The position numbers were made by a program, and so were the translations under genes. Below, piece by piece: positions 17,178-24,523 of a stretch of 32,078 nt of DNA. The first letter of the stretch is position 1; the number at the start of each line of letters is the position of its first letter. The stretch is taken from positions 1 through 32,078 of the forward strand of contig CAKZOU010000078.1 in NCBI GenBank assembly GCA_937138255.1, read 5' to 3'. The stretch is from an uncultured Paracoccaceae bacterium (GTDB lineage: Bacteria > Pseudomonadota > Alphaproteobacteria > Rhodobacterales > Rhodobacteraceae). The notes beneath the pieces were generated by a model, which made no database searches, had not been told where the DNA came from, and was given only the letters and a program-made list of their open reading frames with translations.

Positions 17178-18146
17178 ATGAAGATTCTCGCAATCGACGA
17201 TGACCCGGAGATCTTGGAAGTTCTACAAGTTACATTGTCTTCCCATGGCCATGACGATGTCCTTCTGTGCGGCACGGGGCAGGAGGGACTGGATGCCATC
17301 CATGGTTCAACCGAGAAGTTCGATTGCATATTTCTCGATATCGTCATGGATACACTCGACGGAATCGAACTTTGCCGCCGAATTCGAAAGATCAAAGGGT
17401 ACGATGCCACACCGATTATCATGCTTACGGGCAAGCGAGACAAATTAAGTATCGACACGGCTTTTCTCGCTGGGGCAACCGACTATGTTACCAAACCCTT
17501 TGATATCGTAGAATTCGGCGCACGTCTGAGGGTTGCAAATGCACTAGTCGACGCACAGTCAGCGATCGTCGCTGCACGGGTCGCGGGAAAGCAGACCGAG
17601 CCCTATTTTGTTGCAGACTTTGATGAGATCTACCAAGTCGGCGGACCCGACAATGTGATCGAGTTTGACGCTCTGGAAAACTATGTGCGTCAACTTCGAA
17701 GCAGCAAGATTCAGACCGCCAATATTTTTGGCGTTCGGTTGAACGGTCTGGAAGATGTGTTCCGGATCGCCGGGTTGGCGCGCTATATCGACATTCTCGA
17801 TCGAATTTCTGACGTCCTTTCCTCGTCAATCGCCGAAAACGGTGACTGCTTTATTTCTTACGCTGGGCAGGGAACCTTCGCTGTTGTTCTGCACAGTGTG
17901 GATGACGTCGACAATGCCAGACTTGAATTCGCAATCCAGCAAGCACTTGATTCCAATCGCTTGGCTCTGGGCGACTCCGCTGGGCATGACCGGTTAGATG
18001 TCTTTGTTGGTGCGCCGCTCACGTCGCTGTCTGGCAAAACCAACCTCTCAGGCCGAATTCTTCGCGTGGCTGTAGCGCGAGCGAAGACGCGCATAATGAC
18101 CAAATCCCGCTATTCAACAGGCTGGCAGCGAATTCTGCAGGCCTAG
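17178..18146 (+). CDS. Response regulator with degenerate GGDEF-like output domain (paralog)
   Basis: Protein of 322 aa with the same layout as the one at 6901-7890. Its receiver has DDD at 7-9, phospho-acceptor Asp54, switch Thr84 and Lys106 in TKPFDI, and the C-terminal domain reads SYAGQGTF (227-234) at the GGDEF position. Both catalytic acidic residues are again missing. The shared GATDYxTKPFDI block and the conserved region starting at xxxALxNYxxQL mark the two as a duplicated pair with independent decay of the same motif. The ATG at 17178 follows GTGGAG and is preferred to an upstream in-frame start at 17154. The gene lies 130 bases after the DUF3131 gene on the same strand and ends 35 bases before an IS6 copy. 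It is probably a phosphate-controlled binding protein rather than an enzyme. Confidence 0.83.
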   Translation: MKILAIDDDPEILEVLQVTLSSHGHDDVLLCGTGQEGLDAIHGSTEKFDCIFLDIVMDTLDGIELCRRIRKIKGYDATPIIMLTGKRDKLSIDTAFLAGATDYVTKPFDIVEFGARLRVANALVDAQSAIVAARVAGKQTEPYFVADFDEIYQVGGPDNVIEFDALENYVRQLRSSKIQTANIFGVRLNGLEDVFRIAGLARYIDILDRISDVLSSSIAENGDCFISYAGQGTFAVVLHSVDDVDNARLEFAIQQALDSNRLALGDSAGHDRLDVFVGAPLTSLSGKTNLSGRILRVAVARAKTRIMTKSRYSTGWQRILQA

Positions 18147-18181
18147 GAGAATGAGGATCTAAATCCTGAAGCTGGCATGTT

Positions 18182-18996
18182 GGTAGTGTCAGACCAACTC
18201 GAACTGGTCTCAGTTTACCTCCAAACACGCGAACCTATGCGGAACAAAGCAGCCGCCACTCAGCGAGAGCGGCGGCGCGGTTCAGCTTGACGTTGGCACG
18301 TGAGTAGAGACGACGCTCCTGATTGAAGTGGTTGAGGATGGAGGCGTGGACGGAGGCGAACTTCTGGAGCGTTCGCATGCGCCTGAAACGGAGCATCGCC
18401 CGCTCACACCTTCGAAATGGTAGGTGTGAATTCTTGGCTCGGTTGTTGAGCCAACGGCCGGTCTCCTGCCGATCTGCGGCCCCGATCTCTCTCAACGCTG
18501 CGCCGTAGGGCCGAAGTCGATCTGTGACAACCACCTCCGGGCGACAGTGCTTGCACAACGCTTTCTTGAGGAATTTCAATGCGGCCTTCTTGTCGCGGGT
18601 CTTGGTGACAAAGCTCTCCAGCACCTCGCCTTCGTGATCCACCGCTCGCCAAAGATAGTGCCTCTCACCGTTGACCTTCACGAAAACCTCGTCGAGATGC
18701 CACTTCCAATGGCTCGTTCTCATCCCTTCGATCCGGCGTTTGCGGATCTCGTTGGCGAACATCGGGCCGAACCGATGCCACTATAACGGCACCGTCTCGT
18801 GACAGACCTCTATAACGCGTTCGTGCAGTAGATCTTCGACATTCCTGAGCGAGAGCGAGAACCTAACGTAGAGCATCACCGCTAGGCGAATGATCTCGGG
18901 GCTGCTTTGAAGGCCCTCGAACGGGTCAGATTTGGTCATGCTCAGACGCTACGAGGCAGCTCTGCCCGTCTCAATTACAAACTTTCTGACGAGACC
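18182..18996 (-). mobile_element. IS6-family element, full length but decayed, copy 2
   Basis: Element of 815 bp, a normal IS6-family size. Its left terminal repeat starts GGTAGTGTCAGACC at 18182 and its right end closes with TCTGACGAGACC at 18996. The 8 bases left (18174-18181) and right (18997-19004) do not match, so there is no intact target duplication. Its left end closely matches the copy at 31745. Confidence 0.88.
18235..18939 (-). pseudogene. IS6-family transposase, inactivated
   Basis: Read from the ATG at 18939, the frame gives a full-length IS6 transposase (MTKSDPF..., YVRFSLSLRNVEDLLHER, then the DDE domain) except for an in-frame TAG in the segment just before WHRFGPMF. The DDE region has HLDEVFVKVNGE and VVTDRLRPYGAA, but the third motif reads RAKNSHLPF where the copy at 31798 has RAENSHLPF, so the catalytic glutamate codon is now lysine. 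The remaining open frame from the Met at 18762 (175 aa) therefore encodes a truncated and catalytically dead protein. Confidence 0.88.
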
Positions 18997-19393
18997 TCGT
19001 CCATTGCCCTTGCATAACTTCAACTTGCCATAGCTTAAATCCGATCTCTTCGAGCTTCTCTCGTCTTCCAGCCACTGCTGATCCTCCAATTTGCGAGACA
19101 AAACTATCGGAGGGAGCCAACCTGGCACCCAACTCTCTTTCGCTCCAAGCCATTGAAATCATTGATGCGTCCTGAGGGCTGTAATCCCTTTTGGTCGCTT
19201 ACCTCTAGCAGCGAACCTCGCCGGCGCTCCCACATTTCATCCCAAATGAGTTCCGTGCGCCGTCGTATGAAGAGTGGCATTGCACCGCGGCTCCACAGTT
19301 GGCCGCGTCGCGATCAAGGGGTTAAGCGGGATGAAACTGCCCCATCACCTCCCTGCCCCGTTCTTATGGCGGCCCTCATACGCCCTACGCGCT
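18997..19393. other. Gap with no supported gene
   Basis: About 400 bases lie between an IS6 copy and the next insertion sequence. Two short minus-strand frames exist (19104-19280, 58 codons from an ATG, and 18971-19162, which runs into the IS6 end), but neither resembles a known protein and they overlap one another. The stretch is probably remnant DNA from earlier insertions. Confidence 0.5.
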
Positions 19394-19396
19394 TTT

Positions 19397-19435
19397 GGCC
19401 TTCCCTGAGAGGGGTGCCAAAATGTAAGCGAGGCC
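19397..19435 (+). repeat. Left terminal inverted repeat of the integrase-type IS
   Basis: This 39-base end pairs with 20654-20692 on the opposite strand with three mismatches. Confidence 0.85.
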
Positions 19436-19487
19436 CATCACGTTGACATAACAGCATTTTTTAAACGCCGTGGTGGAGCCCGGCAAG

Positions 19488-20555
19488 ATGAATTCGACCA
19501 TATCCCTCCTTCTGGTCTTCCTGAACCAGTTCTTCATGCCGCGGCACAACGCGCAACTGAGGCTGCTGAAAGCCCAGATCACGATCTTGCGGGCACGCAT
19601 CCCGACCCAACGGATCATCCTGTCGCCTGCCGAGAAGGCCGAACTGCTGCGCCTCGGGGAAGAATGCGGGCATGATGTCGACGGGCTGTTGGAGGTGGCC
19701 AAGCCCGCGACCTACAAGCGCTGGCTCGCCCAGATGCGTGGTGGACGCCCCTTTCAGGCCGTGGGACGGCCGCGCCTGACGCAGGAACTGCGCGACGTCG
19801 TCATCCGCATTGGGTCTGAAAACCTCCTCTGGGGCTACAAGCGGATAGCCGGCGAGCTGAAAAAGCTCGGGCTCTACGCCGGCGCCAATTCCGTCAAGCG
19901 CATCCTGAACGAGGCGGGCATCCACCCGAGCCCTGAGCGGCGAAGGAAGAAGCCCGCCCTGCCGTGGACCACCTTCATCAGGGCACACATGGAAACCATG
20001 GTGGCCTGCGACCTCTTCTCGAAGACCGTGTTTACGCTCCGCGGGCCGAGGACGGCCTATGTGCTGATTTTCATCCATCTCGGCAGTCGGCGCGCCTTCT
20101 GTAGCGCACCGACCTATGCCCCGGACTCGGCGTGGGTCACCCAGCAGGCCCGCAACACTCTGATGTGGTGCGAAAAACAAGGCATCACGCCGGAATTTCT
20201 GATCCGCGATGCCGACACCAAATTCAGCGCCAGCTTCGACGCTGTCTGGGCGTCTGAGGCCGCTCGGGTGATCCAGATCCCGCACAGGGCGCCAGATGCA
20301 AACGCCTTTGCGGAATCGTTCATCGGCACGCTAAAGCGCGAATGCCTCGATTTTTTCATCTGCTTCAGCCGGTCCCAGCTCGATTACATCCTTCGGACCT
20401 GGGTGCGCCACTACAATGTCGAGCGCCCGCATCGTGGGCGGGATATCGGCAACAACGTGCTTCAAGTCGATTTCAGGCCCGTGCGGGACGGCCCAATTCG
20501 GCGCAATCGCCAGCTTGGCGGCATTGTCACATCGTACACCCGCGAGGCGGCGTGA
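19488..20555 (+). CDS. DDE transposase with integrase core (rve type)
   Basis: Transposase of 355 aa. The N-terminal part has a helical DNA-binding region that includes GYKRIAGELKKLG, typical of the HTH_21-type segment of IS3/IS481-like enzymes. The integrase core carries Asp175 (VACDLFSKT), Asp241 (LIRDADTKF) and Glu276 (NAFAESFIGTLKREC), with a spacing of about 34 residues between the last two as in DD(35)E enzymes. HYNVERPHRG near the C-terminus is also characteristic. The ATG at 19488 with GGTGGAG 10 bases upstream is preferred over the in-frame GTG at 19470. No lesion is visible, so it may still be active. The exact IS family was not settled. Confidence 0.85.
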   Translation: MNSTISLLLVFLNQFFMPRHNAQLRLLKAQITILRARIPTQRIILSPAEKAELLRLGEECGHDVDGLLEVAKPATYKRWLAQMRGGRPFQAVGRPRLTQELRDVVIRIGSENLLWGYKRIAGELKKLGLYAGANSVKRILNEAGIHPSPERRRKKPALPWTTFIRAHMETMVACDLFSKTVFTLRGPRTAYVLIFIHLGSRRAFCSAPTYAPDSAWVTQQARNTLMWCEKQGITPEFLIRDADTKFSASFDAVWASEAARVIQIPHRAPDANAFAESFIGTLKRECLDFFICFSRSQLDYILRTWVRHYNVERPHRGRDIGNNVLQVDFRPVRDGPIRRNRQLGGIVTSYTREAA

Positions 20556-20653
20556 ACGCCATGGCCGAGCAAAAATCCCAAAGAGAGACAGCGCCCATTT
20601 CATCTTGTTGGATTTCACCACACCCTATATCGTTTCGCGATAACAACACATTA

Positions 20654-20692
20654 GGCCCTGCTTACATTTTGGCACCCCTCTCAGGGAAAGCC
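20654..20692 (-). repeat. Right terminal inverted repeat of the integrase-type IS
   Basis: Complement of the repeat at 19397-19435, with three mismatches. Confidence 0.85.
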
Positions 20693-20787
20693 AAAGACAC
20701 TAAGGGAAGCACAGGGCCGGGGCGATCCGTTTAGGCCGCCGGATTGCGCCAACAAAGCTAATCCGCCGCACGATACTCTCCCGAAAT

Positions 20788-20807
20788 CATGGCGCGCGAA
20801 CGCCATG
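20788..20807. repeat. Stem-loop between two insertion sequences
   Basis: A 7-bp perfect stem CATGGCG/CGCCATG with a 6-base loop lies in the stretch 20696-20885, which otherwise holds no recognisable gene. Its function is unknown. Confidence 0.4.
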
Positions 20808-20885
20808 GTGATACGGGTTGGTGCGCCCTTCCATGACGGTTTCGATAAAGAAAATCAGAAAGCGCGGTTGGCGCCCTCCGGCTCT

Positions 20886-21157
20886 CCGTTGACCTTCACG
20901 AAAACCTCATCCAAGTGCCACTGCCAGCGGCTGGATTTCAAACCGGCTATCCGGCGCTTTCTGATCTCTGATGCAAACATCGGTCCGAAACGCTGCCACC
21001 AAAATCGGACTGTCTCGTGACTGACTTCTATACCGCGTTCGTGCAGTAGATCTTCGACATTCCGAAGCGACAGCGGAAACCGAACATAGAGCATCACTGC
21101 CGGGCAGATGATCTCGGGGCTCGTTTTGAAGTACTTGAAGGGGGAGCGTTTGGTCAT
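20886..21157 (-). pseudogene. IS6-family transposase, N-terminal fragment
   Basis: From the ATG at 21157 the frame is open and undamaged through the helix-turn-helix segment (YVRFPLSLRNVEDLLHERG, VSHETVRFWW) and the first catalytic Asp (HLDEVFVKVNGE), then runs into unrelated sequence and stops at 20855. The second Asp and the Glu are missing. A short DNA-binding fragment of about 90 residues could still be made, but no transposase activity is expected. Confidence 0.83.
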
Positions 21158-21214
21158 CCAAAGACGTTACTGGGCGCCCTGCCCCGCCTCAAGTGAAGTT
21201 CCTTTGACAAGACC
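20886..21214 (-). mobile_element. IS6-family element remnant, copy 3
   Basis: Transposase-start half of an IS6 element. The right end closes with CTTTGACAAGACC at 21214. Similarity to copy 2 ends near 20886, within a dozen or so bases of the equivalent break in the copy at 143-460. The missing half is not found nearby. Confidence 0.83.
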
Positions 21215-21292
21215 GAAGGCGGAGCGTTTTGTCATGTGCGGACGCTATCCGGCGCCTTGCCCCGTCTCGAGAGAAGTTCCTTTGACAGGACC
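21215..21292 (-). mobile_element. 78-bp IS6-family right-end fragment in tandem with copy 3
   Basis: This segment matches the last 78 bases of copy 3 (21137-21214) with differences, covers the first codons of a transposase (a second in-frame-looking CAT start on the minus strand) and ends with its own CTTTGACAGGACC at 21292. Part of its internal sequence (CGGACGCTAT) is closer to the copy at 143-460, so it comes from another family member rather than from a recent duplication of copy 3. Confidence 0.8.
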
Positions 21293-21377
21293 CAGCCGGA
21301 ATAAGAGCTCGGCTCATGCGCGTCGCTTGAGCGAGACTTTCTTAATGTTTGATGTATTGACAACCCGCATTATGAAT

Positions 21378-21845
21378 TCAGTCATCCTCCAATATTTGTA
21401 CGGAGACGCCCGCTTCTATAAGCATTATTTCTGAGACCGCAAAACTATGATCAAGTTTGCCGTCGCGCTCTGGGCGCGGTGGGCAGATCACTCTTTGAAT
21501 TCCCGACTGAATGATAGCGCGCGCGCAGTCTGCGCAGGGAAAACGGTTCACCACGATGCTGCAACCTTCGATCGCGGTGCCAACCCTTGCGGCGTTGTAG
21601 ATCGCGTTGCGTTCGGCATGTTCGAACCAGTGGAATTTTTCTCCGCTCGTCCGGTCAAATCTGCTGTCGTCGGAGGCGGAGACTCCACGCGCAAGGCCAT
21701 TATAGCCCAGCGCGCGGATCTCGTTTGCCGCGCCAAAGATCACCGCGCCGACGTGAAAATCGCGGTCCTCGGACCAACCGGCAACATAGTTGGCAAGCCC
21801 CATGAAGCGGTCGGCCCAGATCCGTGGTTTCCCGGAGTCAGACAT
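21378..21845 (-). CDS. CMP/dCMP-type zinc deaminase family protein
   Basis: Protein of 155 aa with the cytidine/deoxycytidylate deaminase zinc signature: HAE at 76-78 (His76 ligand, Glu78 proton shuttle) and PCADC at 103-107 (Cys104 and Cys107 ligands). The family hydrolyses an exocyclic amine on a pyrimidine, purine or related heterocycle; the substrate here is unknown. It is the last gene of the ten-gene operon, 5 bases after the aldehyde dehydrogenase, so it is probably a pathway enzyme rather than a housekeeping dCMP deaminase. This hints that the compound, or an intermediate, carries an amino group on a ring. The DNA between it and the IS6 end (21293-21377) shows no clear terminator. Confidence 0.85.
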   Translation of the reverse strand: MSDSGKPRIWADRFMGLANYVAGWSEDRDFHVGAVIFGAANEIRALGYNGLARGVSASDDSRFDRTSGEKFHWFEHAERNAIYNAARVGTAIEGCSIVVNRFPCADCARAIIQSGIQRVICPPRPERDGKLDHSFAVSEIMLIEAGVSVQILEDD

Positions 21846-21850
21846 TCCGT

Positions 21851-23287
21851 CTACCCTGCGAACACATAGGCCGTCTTGACCGTCGTATAGAATTCGGCGG
21901 CATATCGACCTTGTTCCCGAGGCCCGAAGGACGAACCTTTACGGCCGCCAAACGGCACATGATAGTCGACGCCTGCCGTCGGCAGGTTGACCATGACCAT
22001 GCCCGCTTGCGCACGGCGGCGAAACTCGCGCGCATATTTCAGGCTTGAGGTGCATATCCCGGCAGACAGTCCAAACTCCGTATCATTGGCAATAGCCAGG
22101 GCCTCTTCGAAATCCGCGACCTTGATGACCGAGCCACAAGGGCCAAAGATTTCCTCGCGATTGATGCGCATATCGTTGGTCGTGCCAATGAACAGGGCCG
22201 GTGCCTGATAAAAACCGGGCGCATCCTGATTCAGCAGGGCGCCACCGATGACGGTTGCGCCTTCTTGTCGGGCCAGCTCGACGTAAGACAGATTGCTCTT
22301 GAGCTGCTTTTCGTCCACGACCGGTCCGATTTGCGTCGGCGGGTCGAGCGCCGGACCAACCTTGAGTGCCTGCATCTGCTCGCTCAGCCTGGCCACAAAA
22401 GCATCGTGAATGCCTGCCTGGACGATCAGACGTGACGAAGCCGTGCAGCGCTGTCCGGTTGAAAAGAAGGTCCCGTTGAGGCAAGCGGCGACGGCGACGT
22501 CCAGATCTGCGTCATCCAGAACCACCATTGGGTTCTTGCCTCCCATCTCGAGTTGTACCTTTTTTCGCATCCTGCCGCAAACCTCGGCGATGTGATGGCC
22601 GGTCCCGACCGATCCCGTGAACGAAATCGCGCTGATTTCGGGATGGGTGACGATGGCCTCACCGACGACTGACCCACGACCCATCACGAGGCTAAAGACA
22701 CCGGGAGGGCAGCCGTGTTCGTGCAGCAGTTCAGCGATGACATGGGCGCAGCCCGGCGTCAGATCGGCCGGCTTGTGAATAACGCAGTTGCCATAGGCAA
22801 GTGCTGGCGCAATCTTCCAGGCAGGGATCGCGATCGGAAAATTCCAGGGAGTCACCAGCCCGACAATGCCGACGGGTTCACGGGTGATTTCCACGTCGAT
22901 ATCGGGACGCACCGACGGTTGCAATTCGCCCGTCTGGCGCAATGCCTCGCCTGCGAAGAACTTGAAAACCTGCGCTGCGCGCATGGTTTCACCGATCCCT
23001 TCGGCTAGGGTCTTGCCTTCCTCACGTGAAAGCAGTTCACCAATTTCCCTAGATCGCGAGGCCAGAGAGGCCCCGACCTTGTCCAGAAGGTCATGGCGCT
23101 GTTGCGGCGTGCTTGCAGCCCAGCCGCTTTGTGCGGCCTTGGCGGCGGTGACCGCCTGATCGACGGCAGCTGCGTCACCATAAGAGTATCGGCCGATCAC
23201 ATCGCGCGTGTCAGACGGGTTGATGTTGTCCTGGTAGTTGCCAAAGCTGACCCATTGGCCACCGATTAGATTGTCATGATCTTTCAT
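21851..23287 (-). CDS. NAD(P)-dependent aldehyde dehydrogenase
   Basis: ALDH-superfamily enzyme of 478 aa, a normal length. Visible catalytic features are TPWNF with Asn149, HKPAD with Lys172 for cofactor binding, LEMGGKNP with general base Glu247, and GQRCTASSR with nucleophile Cys281. The overall pattern is close to the succinate-semialdehyde / alpha-ketoglutarate-semialdehyde group, but substrate cannot be fixed from motifs. The ATG at 23287 follows AAGGAAAT and starts the usual N-terminal NLIGGQWV region; the longer frame upstream runs back into the preceding gene and is rejected. It lies 19 bases after the DapA-type lyase, and an aldehyde released by that lyase is the natural substrate to propose. 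Confidence 0.92.
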   Translation of the reverse strand: MKDHDNLIGGQWVSFGNYQDNINPSDTRDVIGRYSYGDAAAVDQAVTAAKAAQSGWAASTPQQRHDLLDKVGASLASRSREIGELLSREEGKTLAEGIGETMRAAQVFKFFAGEALRQTGELQPSVRPDIDVEITREPVGIVGLVTPWNFPIAIPAWKIAPALAYGNCVIHKPADLTPGCAHVIAELLHEHGCPPGVFSLVMGRGSVVGEAIVTHPEISAISFTGSVGTGHHIAEVCGRMRKKVQLEMGGKNPMVVLDDADLDVAVAACLNGTFFSTGQRCTASSRLIVQAGIHDAFVARLSEQMQALKVGPALDPPTQIGPVVDEKQLKSNLSYVELARQEGATVIGGALLNQDAPGFYQAPALFIGTTNDMRINREEIFGPCGSVIKVADFEEALAIANDTEFGLSAGICTSSLKYAREFRRRAQAGMVMVNLPTAGVDYHVPFGGRKGSSFGPREQGRYAAEFYTTVKTAYVFAG

Positions 23288-23306
23288 GGATATTTCCTTT
23301 TTGTTA

Positions 23307-24176
23307 TCACAGCCCGGGCAGGGCCAGCCCGTCCAGCACGCCGATCTGGCTGTCGGACAAGGGCAAGAGCGGTGGCAGCACGGCGGCGATGCGAGCATCG
23401 TTCAATCTTTTGCCAACAAGATACTTTATCCCCGGGATCAGGGACTGGTTCGCGACCGTCGTCCGGATATGCGCGATGTCGCGATGCAGGTCTTCGGTCT
23501 GTTCGCCCTGCCAGGACCGCTGGCACAGCGGCGCCGAGAGGTTGGCCGTCGCAGAGATACAGCCGGCGAAGCCTGAGGTCGCTGCCTCGCTCAGCGCGGT
23601 CTCCGAACTGGGCAGGACCACAAAGCCGGGCAGAGCCGCCGCGATAGCGCGGCAATAGGCCAGATCGCCCGATGAATCCTTGATGCCCCGGAACCGTTCT
23701 GGCGCTGCGGCGACCAGCCGCTGGATCAAGGCAAGTGACAGGGTCAAACCGGTCATCTGCGGGAAATTGTAGAAATACACGGCAATCTGGCGATCACCCA
23801 ACGCGTTATGCAGTGCCATGAACCACGCGAACAGGGCTTCGTCACTGGCCGGTTTATAGTAGTATGGCGGCAGGATCAGCGCGACGGGATAGCCCAGATC
23901 GTCGGCATATGCGGTGAGGTGCGTTGTTTCCGCCAAGGACGGCGTGCCGGTTCCGACCATCAGCCGCTGCCGTTCCAGCGCTTCGGCCGCCCATTCCATC
24001 ACCTGACGGCGAGACGCGACATCCAAAGAGTTCGCTTCGCCCGTTGTGCCAAGAATGTTCAACCCGTCGCAGCCATTGGCCAGTGCCCAGTGGCAATGCG
24101 CCAGAAACGGATCGCGCAGGGGGGCACCTGACGTGTCGACCGGCGTTGGCACGGCGGCAATTACACCCTTCATCAT
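23307..24176 (-). CDS. DapA-superfamily (class I) aldolase/lyase
   Basis: Enzyme of 289 aa with the (beta/alpha)8 DHDPS/NAL pattern: GTTGE at 43-47, Tyr136 in VYFYNFP, and Schiff-base Lys166 in FRGIKDSSGD. Members make or break C-C bonds at a pyruvate-like carbon, or dehydrate or deaminate sugar acids and pyrrolines. The setting in a catabolic operon, next to an aldehyde dehydrogenase, argues for a cleavage or dehydration role rather than lysine biosynthesis. The start overlaps the ferredoxin stop by four bases (ATGA at 24173-24176). A second ATG follows immediately and could also be used. Confidence 0.9.
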   Translation of the reverse strand: MMKGVIAAVPTPVDTSGAPLRDPFLAHCHWALANGCDGLNILGTTGEANSLDVASRRQVMEWAAEALERQRLMVGTGTPSLAETTHLTAYADDLGYPVALILPPYYYKPASDEALFAWFMALHNALGDRQIAVYFYNFPQMTGLTLSLALIQRLVAAAPERFRGIKDSSGDLAYCRAIAAALPGFVVLPSSETALSEAATSGFAGCISATANLSAPLCQRSWQGEQTEDLHRDIAHIRTTVANQSLIPGIKYLVGKRLNDARIAAVLPPLLPLSDSQIGVLDGLALPGL

Positions 24177-24514
24177 GCGTCCTTATTCTGTGTGTTGTTC
24201 CAAGCGGCAATGACGCCCGGATCTTTCAGTGTCGGCGCGCCCTTGTGCCAGCCGCCGGGTTCCTCGAGCGTGCCGTCCAGATTGCGAAAAGGCGTTGCGT
24301 TCAAATCGATAAAAATCTGCTCCTCGGGATCCAGTTCGTCGTCGTATCGGATCGCATCCACCGGGCAGATGGTTTCACACATGCCGCATTCGATGCATTC
24401 CGTCGGGTGGATGTAGAACATCCGCTCGCCTTCATAGATGCAGTCGACCGGACAGGCCGTGGTGCAGATTCCGTCCTTGATGTCGATGCAGTTGCTTTTG
24501 ATCACCAGAGTCAT
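24173..24514 (-). CDS. 7Fe [3Fe-4S][4Fe-4S] ferredoxin
   Basis: Ferredoxin of 113 aa. Cysteines fall at 9, 17, 21, 25, 40, 43, 46 and 50, which matches the Azotobacter FdI type with a one-residue shift. Cys9, Cys17 and Cys50 would hold a 3Fe-4S cluster; Cys21, Cys40, Cys43 and Cys46 a 4Fe-4S cluster; Cys25 would be free. The acidic C-terminal extension is also typical. Within this operon it is the likely electron carrier for the FAD-dependent oxidoreductase encoded upstream, though a reductase gene is not present. It starts 9 bases after the crotonase-type gene. Confidence 0.93.
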   Translation of the reverse strand: MTLVIKSNCIDIKDGICTTACPVDCIYEGERMFYIHPTECIECGMCETICPVDAIRYDDELDPEEQIFIDLNATPFRNLDGTLEEPGGWHKGAPTLKDPGVIAAWNNTQNKDA

Positions 24515-24523
24515 CGGCGGGTC

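Larger units (their letters stand above)
19397..20692 (+). mobile_element. Insertion sequence with DDE integrase-core transposase
   Basis: Element of about 1.3 kb defined by 39-bp inverted repeats at 19397-19435 and 20654-20692 (36 of 39 positions match). The repeats each contain GGGTGCCAAAATGTAAGC or its complement, and the match may extend three more bases outward (TTT/AAA). One transposase gene fills the inside. No flanking target duplication was found at either boundary choice, so the element may have landed next to a deletion or the neighbouring DNA may have been rearranged. Confidence 0.83.

Noticed and set aside
461-18181. Block A as a single IS6 composite transposon
   Set aside because: Copy 1 is truncated, copy 2 is mutated, and their outer 8-bp flanks cannot be paired as target duplications.
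18971-19162. Small minus-strand gene next to IS6 copy 2
   Set aside because: It overlaps the IS6 terminal repeat, overlaps another small frame and shows no recognisable motif.
23288-23398. Longer N-terminus for the aldehyde dehydrogenase
   Set aside because: The extension is Cys/Pro-rich, overlaps the end of the preceding gene, and a good ribosome site precedes the ATG at 23287.
21851-24176. Hydroxyproline or sugar-acid degradation pathway
   Set aside because: A DapA-type lyase plus a ketoglutarate-semialdehyde-like dehydrogenase fits, but the CoA-transferase, crotonase, ferredoxin and deaminase have no place in those pathways, so no pathway name is given.
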